A stretch of 6,961 nucleotides of DNA from the NCBI GenBank assembly GCA_013331575.1, contig DUGD01000049.1, positions 33,770-40,730 on the forward strand, written 5' to 3'. A program made the translations under genes and the position numbers. Origin of the DNA: Candidatus Woesearchaeota archaeon (GTDB lineage: Archaea; Nanobdellota; Nanobdellia; Woesearchaeales; UBA525). Of the stretch, positions 1-5,722 are shown in pieces. Each line of letters opens with the position of its first letter. Positions within the stretch are counted from its first letter, which is position 1. The notes below the pieces were generated by a model. It ran no database searches. It was not told where the DNA came from and was given only the letters and a program-made list of their open reading frames with translations.

Positions 1-1
1 G

Positions 2-1117
2 GGACTGGGGAAGATAGACATCCTCCTATCGGACCCGCGGCTCGAGGAGATCATCGTCAACAACCACAAAGAGCCGGTGTGGGTCTACCACCGCCGTTTC
101 GGATGGCTCAAGACGAACATCATCATCCCCACGGAAGCGCGCATCAGGCACTTCGCCATGATGATCGGCCGCGATGTAGGGAAGGAGATAACCAACCTCA
201 ATCCCCTCATGGACGCGCACCTCGCGAGCGGCGATCGTGTCAATGCCACGCTCTACCCGATCAGCAACCGCGGCAACACGATCACTATCAGGAAGTTCGC
301 GGAAGACCCGTGGACCATCACAAAATTCATCGAGGAGAACACCATCGGCCTCGAAGCGGCGGCGCTCATATGGCTAGCGATACAGAACGAGATGTCCATC
401 CTGATATCTGGCGGAACCGGATCGGGCAAGACATCAATGCTCAATGTCATCAGCAATTTCTTCCCTCCGAACCAACGCATCGTCAGCATCGAGGACACGA
501 GAGAACTGACCCTCCCGCAGAACCTCCATTGGGTCCCGATGGAGACGCGTCTCGCGAATCCCGAAGGAAAGGGCGGCGTGACCATGCTCGATCTCCTTGT
601 CAACTCGCTCCGTATGCGACCTGACCGCATCATCGTGGGAGAGATACGACGAAAGCAGGAGGCGGAAGTCCTCCTTGAAGCGATGCATACCGGCCACTCA
701 GTCTATGCCACCATCCATGCGAACAACGCAGATGAGACGGTAATGCGTCTCACCAATCCCCCCATCGACATCTCGAAACCCATGATATCGGCGATATCGC
801 TCATCCTGGTGCAGAACCGTAATAGAAGGACGGGTAAGCGACGCACGTTGCAGATAGCGGAAGTGACCTCTGCGGGCGACCCTGTCGTGCTCATGCAGTA
901 CAACGCGCAGACAGACAGAATGGACACCATCACGGAGCCGAAGGTCACATTCGAGAAGATATCGCTCTACACAGGGATGACAAGACAAGATATCCAGTTC
1001 GATATCAGGCAGAAGACGCGTATCCTCCAATGGCTCATCGGCAAAAAAGTCAAAGACGTCGACGAGATAGGCATGAGAATGTCGCGGTACTATCTCGGGA
1101 ATCTCCAACTGGACTAG
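2..1117 (+). CDS. Type IV pilus/archaellum-type secretion ATPase (VirB11/TadA/EpdL-like), 5'-truncated
   Basis: This is the hexameric cytoplasmic ATPase that powers filament assembly by a type IV pilus-like system. The frame is open from the left edge (base 2), so 371 residues are visible and the N-terminus lies outside. The GTG at 77 is an internal valine, because the preceding codons already read like the family (GLGKIDILLSDPRLEEIIVN). The Walker A motif GGTGSGKT is at 410-433 and the Asp box VSIEDTREL at 482-508. The Walker B-like segment RIIVGEI is at 626-646, with its glutamate at 641-643, and the His box HTGHSVYATIHAN is at 686-724. The C-terminal helical part, with a QKTRILQWL-type segment and a final RYYLGNLQLD, resembles archaeal ArlI/EpdL/GspE2 proteins. 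Those are usually about 500-600 residues, so perhaps 130-230 are missing. Two T2SF platform genes follow, which fits a pilus rather than a conjugation machine. The ATPase family is certain; the exact subfamily is inferred. Confidence 0.95.
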   Translation, partial: GLGKIDILLSDPRLEEIIVNNHKEPVWVYHRRFGWLKTNIIIPTEARIRHFAMMIGRDVGKEITNLNPLMDAHLASGDRVNATLYPISNRGNTITIRKFAEDPWTITKFIEENTIGLEAAALIWLAIQNEMSILISGGTGSGKTSMLNVISNFFPPNQRIVSIEDTRELTLPQNLHWVPMETRLANPEGKGGVTMLDLLVNSLRMRPDRIIVGEIRRKQEAEVLLEAMHTGHSVYATIHANNADETVMRLTNPPIDISKPMISAISLILVQNRNRRTGKRRTLQIAEVTSAGDPVVLMQYNAQTDRMDTITEPKVTFEKISLYTGMTRQDIQFDIRQKTRILQWLIGKKVKDVDEIGMRMSRYYLGNLQLD

Positions 1118-1185
1118 GCAGGCTGGACCGGCGGGAAAACGTACACCGGACATCGATCGCACCTCAGCCATACGATGCGGCACAC

Positions 1186-1192
1186 AAGGTAA
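1186..1192 (+). promoter_or_regulatory. Ribosome binding site of the first T2SF gene
   Basis: AAGGTAA lies 6 nt before the ATG at 1199. It supports that start and is the only recognisable signal in the 81-nt gap after the ATPase. No terminator or TATA box is evident in the gap, so cotranscription with the ATPase is likely. Confidence 0.6.
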
Positions 1193-1198
1193 CTCACA

Positions 1199-2008
1199 AT
1201 GGGCATCTTTCAGGAAGTAGCGGCGCGCAATCCCACGCTCAAGCGCAAGCTCGCGCTCGCGCACATCCAGAGCACCCCTGAAGAGTATGTGAAACGCAAT
1301 GTATTAAGCGCGATCATGATGACAGTAATCATCACGTTCGGGACGTTCATGTTCGTCACCGGGGTCGGTGCGACGCCGTTCATCATCCCCGCGGTCGCCG
1401 TCTTGACGTTCTTCTTGATATACGCGATACTCATGAACACCGCTGAGGTGAGGATCCACCGGTTCGCGAAAGAGATAGATAAGGACGTGCTATTCGCAGG
1501 ACGATTCCTTCTCATCAAGCTCAACTCAGGGAAGCCGCTCATGAACGCCATTATCGATGCGAGCAACAGCTACGGCGTCGCGAACAAGTACTTCAAAGAG
1601 ATAGTCAGGGATATCGAACTGGGAACACCGCTCGAGGATGCGCTTGAGAAGGCGAGCAGATACTCGCCAAGCGACAAGATGCGAAGGATACTCTTCCAGA
1701 TAAGCAATGCGCTCAAGATCGGAGTCGACGTGACAGACTTCCTCGAGGCCATACTCGATGAGATAGCCGAGGACCAGCTTATTGAGATCAAGAGCTATGG
1801 CCGAAAACTCTCCGGTATCACGCTCTTTTACATGCTCTTCGCGGTCGTCATACCGAGTCTAGGCATCACCATGCTCATCACTGTCATCTCGCTCATCCAT
1901 ATACAGGCGGATTCAGGGCTCTTCATCATGGTGCTGTTTTTCCTCATCATCATCGAGTTCATATTTATCTCTATATTCAAGAGCATCAGGCCGAACGTCA
2001 ATATATGA
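1199..2008 (+). CDS. Type II secretion system F-domain (TadB/TadC, EpdJ/K-like) platform membrane protein 1
   Basis: This is a 269-residue inner membrane platform protein that should dock the secretion ATPase and help extract or insert pilins. Hydrophobic segments are at about residues 36-56, 61-79, 205-232 and 240-260. Between the second and third is a cytoplasmic helical T2SF domain (about 85-204) containing FAKEIDKDVLFAGRFLLIKL, the SGKPLMNAI segment, and the GTPLEDALEKA segment followed by SRYSPSDKMRRILFQISNAL. This is the usual pattern of an acidic entry helix, an S/G-x-P-L-x-x-A-I turn and a second helix hairpin. There is one T2SF domain only, so it resembles TadB/TadC or EpdJ/EpdK and lacks the larger ArlJ layout. 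The start is set by AAGGTAA upstream. It lies 81 nt after the ATPase and is paired with a second T2SF gene downstream. The family is clear; the assignment to TadB or TadC is not. Confidence 0.9.
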   Translation: MGIFQEVAARNPTLKRKLALAHIQSTPEEYVKRNVLSAIMMTVIITFGTFMFVTGVGATPFIIPAVAVLTFFLIYAILMNTAEVRIHRFAKEIDKDVLFAGRFLLIKLNSGKPLMNAIIDASNSYGVANKYFKEIVRDIELGTPLEDALEKASRYSPSDKMRRILFQISNALKIGVDVTDFLEAILDEIAEDQLIEIKSYGRKLSGITLFYMLFAVVIPSLGITMLITVISLIHIQADSGLFIMVLFFLIIIEFIFISIFKSIRPNVNI

Positions 2009-2160
2009 TATGAATGACATAACTAATAAGACCCGACGGCAAGAACGACCCTCACAGCAAAACTGAAATCCGAAATCATAAGCGTGAACGCGTGAATCTA
2101 TGATCCTCAACGAAATACAACCGCAAACGAGCGCGACCGACACCAAAGAGGTGAACGTAC
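2009..2160 (+). other. 152-nt leader between the two platform genes
   Basis: This gap is longer than expected inside an operon. It contains an AT-rich AATATATG stretch at the end of the upstream gene (around 2000-2007) that could act as a weak TATA box. It also holds two tiny open frames, 2010-2066 (18 codons) and 2100-2168 (22 codons, overlapping the start of the next gene). Neither has a good ribosome binding site, and neither encodes a recognisable peptide. Confidence refers to the description, not to a function. Confidence 0.4.
2147..2154 (+). promoter_or_regulatory. Ribosome binding site of the second T2SF gene
   Basis: AGAGGTGA ends 6 nt before the ATG at 2161. It is one of the strongest Shine-Dalgarno matches in the window and fixes that start. 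Confidence 0.7.
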
Positions 2161-3186
2161 ATGGCTGAGAACGCGCTATACACGGTCGGACGATCGATCA
2201 TTCCGAAACGGTTCAGGCCGGATCTGCGCACCCATCTCCTCAAAGCAGGATACCCTGAAGTACCATACTCGCTCTTCGGGATAGTGTTCTTCGCGAACAC
2301 CGCCATCGCATACATGCTCTACATAGGATTCTTCTACAAGAGACTGCAGGAGTACGCGAGCATACAATTCGGTTTCCTCACGTTCGTCACCTTCGCAACC
2401 ATGATGTTCCTGCTTCTGTTCTCCAGCTTCGTCGTCATGTACTTCGTATGGAATATCCAGATATACAACAGAACGAAGCAGCTGGAACTGCTCCTACCCG
2501 ATTACCTTACATTGGTCTCGACCAATCTCAAGGGCGGCATGAGTTTCGAGAACGCGCTATGGAGCGCGATAAAACCGGAGTTCGGCATCCTCGCGAACGA
2601 AGTCGGACTGGTGAGCAAACGGGTCATGACGGGAAATGACGTGACCGACGCGCTCACGGAGTTCAGCATGAAGTACGACAGTCCCATACTGCGAAGAAAC
2701 ATCCAGCTCCTAACAAGCGAAGTGGAAAGCGGCGGCAAAGTCGTCGATACCATAGACCACATCATCCATGATATGAAAAAAATCCAGACGCTCAAGAAGG
2801 AGATGGCATCGAGCACCATAACATACATGATTTTCATAGGGATGCTCGTCATAGTGATATGCCCAGTGCTCTTCGCGCTCTCCATGCAACTGTTCACCAT
2901 CATCAATGGTTTCCTCGGCACCATAGACACATCCATATCGGGATCGGTATCAAGTATCAATATCGGTAATGCTGGTGGCGTGGACGCGGGCGATTTCAGG
3001 GTGTTCAGTATCTGCGCCATAGCAATCATCAGCATCTTCAGCAGCATCATTATCTCAACCATAGAACGGGGTACCATGCGAGGCGGTCTCAAGTACATCC
3101 CGATGTTCCTCGTAACCGCACTCACCATCTACTTCATAGCAAGCGCAGTGCTCAGCGTCACGTTCGGGGCGATACGGTTCACATGA
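2161..3186 (+). CDS. Type II secretion system F-domain (TadC/TadB, EpdJ/K-like) platform membrane protein 2
   Basis: This is a 341-residue membrane protein and the second half of the pilus assembly platform. Residues 1-34 form an amphipathic/basic N-terminus with FRPDLRTHLLKAGYPEVPYS, the type of segment seen ahead of the first helix in TadB/TadC proteins. Hydrophobic helices are at about 37-58, 72-98, 219-247, 282-302 and 313-336. The T2SF domain spans about 105-215. It contains QLELLLPDYLTLVSTNLKGG, the GMSFENAL turn and TGNDVTDALTEF, then RRNIQLLTSEVESGGKVVD, which is the classic second-hairpin signature of the family. A Gly/Ser/Asn-rich segment (about 254-278) links helices three and four and is probably outside the cell. 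The start is fixed by AGAGGTGA. With the preceding gene it forms the two-protein platform expected next to a TadA/EpdL ATPase. No terminator with a T-tract follows. Confidence 0.92.
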   Translation: MAENALYTVGRSIIPKRFRPDLRTHLLKAGYPEVPYSLFGIVFFANTAIAYMLYIGFFYKRLQEYASIQFGFLTFVTFATMMFLLLFSSFVVMYFVWNIQIYNRTKQLELLLPDYLTLVSTNLKGGMSFENALWSAIKPEFGILANEVGLVSKRVMTGNDVTDALTEFSMKYDSPILRRNIQLLTSEVESGGKVVDTIDHIIHDMKKIQTLKKEMASSTITYMIFIGMLVIVICPVLFALSMQLFTIINGFLGTIDTSISGSVSSINIGNAGGVDAGDFRVFSICAIAIISIFSSIIISTIERGTMRGGLKYIPMFLVTALTIYFIASAVLSVTFGAIRFT

Positions 3187-3430
3187 CAGGATGAACTATC
3201 CGCATGGTTTCCAACGCCGGATCCTGGACGATGGCTGTAATAGCAGTAAATATTGCGACCATAGACACGACACTCACTCCATACTCACTTCGTTCGTTGG
3301 TTCGCCTACGGTGTAGTCAAACCTTGGCGCGCAACCAGACTGCAGTCGTAATATGGACGACGTTCACGAATGCGCCGCCATTACAGGCAGAACGGACAGT
3401 TTGTCAAAAGACCGCTGGCAACACAAAGCA
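3187..3430. other. Gene-free spacer between platform and pilin operons
   Basis: No coding region here is believable. Just after the preceding stop, CAGGAT (3187-3192) and ATCCTG (3221-3226) could pair as a 6-bp stem, without a T-run. Around 3271-3306 the sequence is built of short repeated words (CACTCACT, ACTCACTT, TTCGTTCG, GGTTCG). GTCGT and ACGAC flank AATATGG near 3345-3362. I see no tRNA, CRISPR or IS feature. The spacer separates two transcription units, because a TATA box follows it. Confidence 0.5.
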
Positions 3431-3438
3431 TTTATATA
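3424..3438 (+). promoter_or_regulatory. Archaeal promoter (BRE + TATA box) of the pilin operon
   Basis: TTTATATA at 3431-3438 is an excellent archaeal TATA box. It is preceded by the purine-rich CAAAGCA, which could serve as the TFB recognition element. Standard spacing would put the transcription start near 3460, giving a leader of about 95 nt before the ATG at 3557. A small hairpin, ACGCC-GGAT-GGCGT (3486-3499), would lie in that leader. The promoter implies that the four genes after it are transcribed apart from the ATPase/platform genes. Confidence 0.75.
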
Positions 3439-3544
3439 CCGCCGACGAGAAGCATACAGGCAAGCGGGAATAGTAAGGCATCTGTACGCCGGATGGCGTT
3501 ATGATGCAAAGTAGCGAGAGATTGTTTCGGACTGCGCTATGCGC

Positions 3545-3548
3545 GGAG
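3545..3548 (+). promoter_or_regulatory. Ribosome binding site deciding the start of the small membrane protein gene
   Basis: GGAG ends 8 nt before the ATG at 3557. The in-frame ATG at 3539 has no purine-rich site in front of it, so 3557 is preferred. Confidence 0.5.
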
Positions 3549-3556
3549 CGATACTT

Positions 3557-3931
3557 ATGGAACGGTTGGACCTCATACACCACAAGGCAATACTACTCGT
3601 CATCCTCATTGTGACGCTCATCACAGGTGTTATCTTCGGCGTCAAGATCAGCGCCGCGACACGAGGCACCGATGGGCTGCTCATTATCGTATTCGCGATG
3701 CTCTTCGTCATCATGGCGATACTGTTCGTTATGTTCACGCAGATAATCCATCTACGCGAAGAGATGCGAACGTCATGCGGGGCCGAATGTAGAGATGCTG
3801 ACAAGATGGCATCCCAGAATAACACCCCCGGTTCCGTCAAGAAGAGCGCACCATCAACACAGGGAACAGCCATAGCAAAGAGATCTATAGTCAAGAACCT
3901 TACCCCGACGAACACGAAGAGGTACCGATAA
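3557..3931 (+). CDS. Small two-helix membrane protein of unknown function, pilin-operon leader gene
   Basis: I do not recognise this family. From the preferred start it has 124 residues; an alternative ATG at 3539 would add six. Two hydrophobic helices (about residues 11-30 and 41-62) are joined by a short loop and form a hairpin. A polar, mostly basic C-terminal tail (about 65-124) follows. It carries the cysteine pair SCGAEC (C74, C78), is rich in Ser, Thr, Asn and Lys, and ends in KRYR. By the positive-inside rule both ends should face the cytoplasm. It is the first gene after the pilin-operon promoter, and its TAA overlaps the next ATG by one base (TAATG), which suggests translational coupling to pilin 1. 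The context suggests a filament accessory protein, such as a platform partner or pilin chaperone, but nothing in the sequence proves it. It lacks a class III signal peptide, so it is not itself a pilin. Confidence 0.75.
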   Translation: MERLDLIHHKAILLVILIVTLITGVIFGVKISAATRGTDGLLIIVFAMLFVIMAILFVMFTQIIHLREEMRTSCGAECRDADKMASQNNTPGSVKKSAPSTQGTAIAKRSIVKNLTPTNTKRYR

Positions 3932-4395
3932 TGAGAGGACAAGCCGCGACCGAATTCATCATGACCTATGGGTGGGCGATACTCGCAGTAATGGTATCAA
4001 TAGGCGCGCTTGCATACTTTGGCGTGCTCAACCCGAGCGAATACTTGCCCGAACGATGCATGATGACAAGCGGATTCAACTGCAAGGAGTTCGCAGTGAG
4101 AGGCGCGGACGATCTGACGCTGCAGCTCAGATTCGAGAACAAACTGGGGCAATCAATACGCGTTGAAAGCGTCAATATCAGCGTCCAAGGAACCATCGAG
4201 TCGGAGAGCGGCTGTCTCCCATCACCAACCGTGCTCAAGAACGACGACATAAGCAGTTTCGACTGCACGATCGACGGAGCGAGTCCCGGTATCGGCAAGA
4301 AAGTCAAGCTCAATATCCAAATGAAATACTCCCCGTTACAAGGAACATACAACCACACCATCAACGGGGAGATACAGACAAAAGTGCAATCGTGA
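3931..4395 (+). CDS. Pilin-like protein 1 with class III signal peptide
   Basis: This 154-residue protein is probably a structural or minor subunit of an archaeal type IV pilus-like filament. The N-terminus MRG|QAATEF is a minimal class III signal peptide: cleavage is expected after Gly3, leaving Gln at +1 and Glu at +5. A hydrophobic helix follows (to about residue 34) with the unusual TYGW motif at +9 to +12. Next comes AYFGVLNPSEYLPERC and a beta-rich globular domain. Cysteines are C43, C51, C95 and C112, so two disulfides are possible. Sequons for N-glycosylation are at N82 (NIS) and N141 (NHT). The C-terminus GEIQTKVQS matches the ends of the two following paralogues. The ATG overlaps the upstream stop, and AGAGGT ends 7 nt before it; no other in-frame ATG exists in the open stretch upstream. 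An EppA/PibD-type peptidase would have to be encoded elsewhere. The class is firm; the role as major or minor pilin is unknown. Confidence 0.9.
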   Translation: MRGQAATEFIMTYGWAILAVMVSIGALAYFGVLNPSEYLPERCMMTSGFNCKEFAVRGADDLTLQLRFENKLGQSIRVESVNISVQGTIESESGCLPSPTVLKNDDISSFDCTIDGASPGIGKKVKLNIQMKYSPLQGTYNHTINGEIQTKVQS

Positions 4396-4402
4396 GATCG
4401 CG

Positions 4403-4412
4403 CGTTATAACG
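4403..4412. repeat. Perfect 10-bp palindrome between pilins 1 and 2
   Basis: CGTTATAACG is identical to its own reverse complement and sits in the 51-nt gap between pilin genes. Its TTATAA core is TATA-like and would place a start near 4434, just before the next ribosome binding site. It could be an internal promoter, a dimeric regulator site, or chance. Confidence 0.35.
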
Positions 4413-4446
4413 ATAATGACAACAATAACGACAAACGTGAACCGAC

Positions 4447-4944
4447 ATGCGAATGACACGAAACGGACAGGCAGCGCTTGAATTCATAGCAACGTACGGG
4501 TGGGCTATCCTCGTCGTACTCGTCATGACGGGTGCGTTCGCGTATTTCGGCATCCTCAATCCGAGCAAGCTAATGCCTTCACGATGCGGCGGCACACCGG
4601 AATTCACCTGTTCAGACTACCAAATAGTGGCCGATACAGAAGTGACGAGCATGATGGTATTCAAACAGGCCATAGGCAAGACCATCTATCTCACCAACGC
4701 CACGTGCGCATATATGAACGATGATCCGGTACAGGCCCGTTCCATCGACATCGATGCGACACCGTACACCTTGGACACCGCGTGGTCTCCGCGCTCGAAA
4801 ATAGAGGTCACGTGCGACGATCTCGGGATCCCGGTGGAAATCGAAGGCGAAAAGATCAAGATCCGCTATACCTTAGAGTACAAGACGAGCGCCGATGGAC
4901 TGCTCCAGCTCGCGGAAGGCGAACTCATCGCAGAGGTGCAGTGA
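4447..4944 (+). CDS. Pilin-like protein 2 with class III signal peptide
   Basis: This 165-residue pilin-like protein is paralogous to its neighbours. The leader MRMTRNG is followed by QAALEF, so processing after Gly7 gives Gln +1 and Glu +5. The hydrophobic helix carries TYGWAILVVLVMTGAFAYFG and is followed by ILNPSKLMPSRC. Cysteines are C47 and C55 (mature +40 and +48), plus C87 and C123 in the globular domain. One sequon, NAT, is at N84. The end GELIAEVQ matches the C-terminal strand of pilins 1 and 3. GTGA at 4437-4440 lies 6 nt before the chosen ATG. A second in-frame ATG at 4453 would shorten the leader to five residues and is not excluded. The gene is 51 nt after pilin 1 and one base before pilin 3. 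Outside the core the domain differs strongly from pilin 1, so the copies are old or diversified. Confidence 0.9.
   Translation: MRMTRNGQAALEFIATYGWAILVVLVMTGAFAYFGILNPSKLMPSRCGGTPEFTCSDYQIVADTEVTSMMVFKQAIGKTIYLTNATCAYMNDDPVQARSIDIDATPYTLDTAWSPRSKIEVTCDDLGIPVEIEGEKIKIRYTLEYKTSADGLLQLAEGELIAEVQ
4932..4938 (+). promoter_or_regulatory. Ribosome binding site deciding the pilin 3 start
   Basis: AGAGGTG, inside the last codons of pilin 2, ends 7 nt before the ATG at 4946. It favours that ATG over the ATG at 4895, which would overlap pilin 2 by 50 bases and add a non-pilin-like extension. Confidence 0.65.
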
Positions 4945-4945
4945 T

Positions 4946-5506
4946 ATGCGAAAGAGACTATCGTCACAATCGAAACAAACGCGCAGCGGGCGCAATGACG
5001 GCGTTATCCGACAAGGACAGGCCGCTCTCGAATACATCATCACCTATGGTTGGGGATTCATCGTCATCCTCGTAGTACTGGGTGCGCTTGCATATTTCGG
5101 GTTCCTCAACCCGTCACGGTACGTTCCAGCACGCTGCTCATTCGGCGTGCAGCTTGAATGCGCCGATTATCGTCTTCTCGCCGCGTCATCGAACGATGAG
5201 TCCTTACGCAATAATGCTGACAACGGGAATGTGACCATCATTCTCCGCAACAACTTCGGAGAGAATATCAGAGTCACCAAACTGCAGACGTTGAACGGTG
5301 CATCGAGCGCGACACCAAACCTGCTCATCGCCAAGGGCATGACAAATATCACAAGCATCGAACTTGACGCCACCGATGAGATGCTGCTCGTGCAAGGAGA
5401 ACGCATGACCGTTCCGCTCATCATCACGTTCAGACGAGATACCATGGGCAATGTCTGGGATAACATCACCGGCGATATCTTCGCCACCGTGCAACGTAGA
5501 GACTAA
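4946..5506 (+). CDS. Pilin-like protein 3 with long basic leader
   Basis: This is a 186-residue pilin-like protein. Its core is the clearest of the three: QGQAALEYIITYGW, then a hydrophobic helix, then AYFGFLNPSRYVPARC. Cleavage after Gly24 would leave Gln +1 and Glu +5. The leader MRKRLSSQSKQTRSGRNDGV and on to G24 is 24 residues long and strongly basic, against 3 and 7 in the sister pilins. C64 and C72 (mature +40 and +48) are the only cysteines; the second pair present in pilins 1 and 2 is missing. Sequons are N95 (NVT), N134 (NIT) and N173 (NIT). The end GDIFATVQRRD repeats the shared C-terminal strand. The start lies one base after the pilin 2 stop, behind AGAGGTG, so translation is probably coupled. 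It is the last gene of the pilin operon, with psmB following under its own promoter. Confidence 0.9.
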   Translation: MRKRLSSQSKQTRSGRNDGVIRQGQAALEYIITYGWGFIVILVVLGALAYFGFLNPSRYVPARCSFGVQLECADYRLLAASSNDESLRNNADNGNVTIILRNNFGENIRVTKLQTLNGASSATPNLLIAKGMTNITSIELDATDEMLLVQGERMTVPLIITFRRDTMGNVWDNITGDIFATVQRRD

Positions 5507-5546
5507 CGACGGGACTGATGCCTTGCACGGGCACCTCATTAATACC

Positions 5547-5566
5547 TATGCGTACGCCAGCGCATA
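5547..5566 (+). terminator. Weak hairpin downstream of the pilin operon
   Basis: TATGCG and CGCATA pair as a 6-bp stem around an 8-nt loop, 40 nt after the pilin 3 stop. No T-tract follows, and archaeal termination relies mainly on U-rich runs, so a role as terminator is uncertain. Confidence 0.25.
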
Positions 5567-5641
5567 CATCACTCCGCTAACGCCCGCCATAACGACCGCA
5601 AAAAAGGTCTTTGCTGCGAGTCACCTTTGTCATCGACCCAG

Positions 5642-5657
5642 CACAAACTATTTAAAT
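5642..5657 (+). promoter_or_regulatory. Archaeal promoter (TATA box) of psmB
   Basis: CTATTTAAAT, with core TATTTAAA at 5649-5656, preceded by CACAAA, fits an archaeal BRE/TATA element. The predicted transcript start is near 5680, giving a leader of about 43 nt that contains GGAGAGAGG at 5708-5716. It separates proteasome transcription from the pilin operon. Confidence 0.65.
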
Positions 5658-5707
5658 CAGTGACTGATATCCGGGTATTAGCTTCTGTCCTATGAGAGCG
5701 ACTTTTT

Positions 5708-5716
5708 GGAGAGAGG
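5708..5716 (+). promoter_or_regulatory. Ribosome binding site of psmB
   Basis: GGAGAGAGG ends 6 nt before the ATG at 5723 and supports the long form of the propeptide. A second Shine-Dalgarno-like AGGTGG (5742-5747) stands 5 nt before the in-frame ATG at 5753, so a shorter form cannot be excluded. Confidence 0.6.
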
Positions 5717-5722
5717 CGTATA

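Noticed and set aside
77..79. GTG as the start of the ATPase
   Set aside because: The frame stays open to the left edge and the 25 upstream codons match the family's N-terminal region, so this is an internal valine.
698..1264. 188-codon open frame on the minus strand
   Set aside because: It is antisense to the ATPase His box and C-terminus, with no ribosome site and no recognisable motif.
1957..1981. TATA-like ATATTTAT near the end of platform protein 1
   Set aside because: The AT content is explained by Ile/Phe codons of the last membrane helix.
2502..3128. 208-codon open frame on the minus strand
   Set aside because: It is exactly antisense to the T2SF domain and last helices of platform protein 2. 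Its Met/Ile/Ser-rich composition is that of an antisense shadow.
3204..3473. 89-codon open frame in the platform-pilin spacer
   Set aside because: Its composition is not protein-like, there is no ribosome binding site, and it runs through the pilin TATA box and past the predicted transcript start.
3501..3617. Short frame starting ATGATG in the leader of the pilin operon
   Set aside because: It is only 38 codons, in another frame over the small membrane protein gene, and has no Shine-Dalgarno site or recognisable peptide.
4895..4945. Upstream ATG extending pilin 3 by 17 residues
   Set aside because: It overlaps pilin 2 by 50 bases and lacks a ribosome site. The ATG at 4946 has AGAGGTG in front of it.
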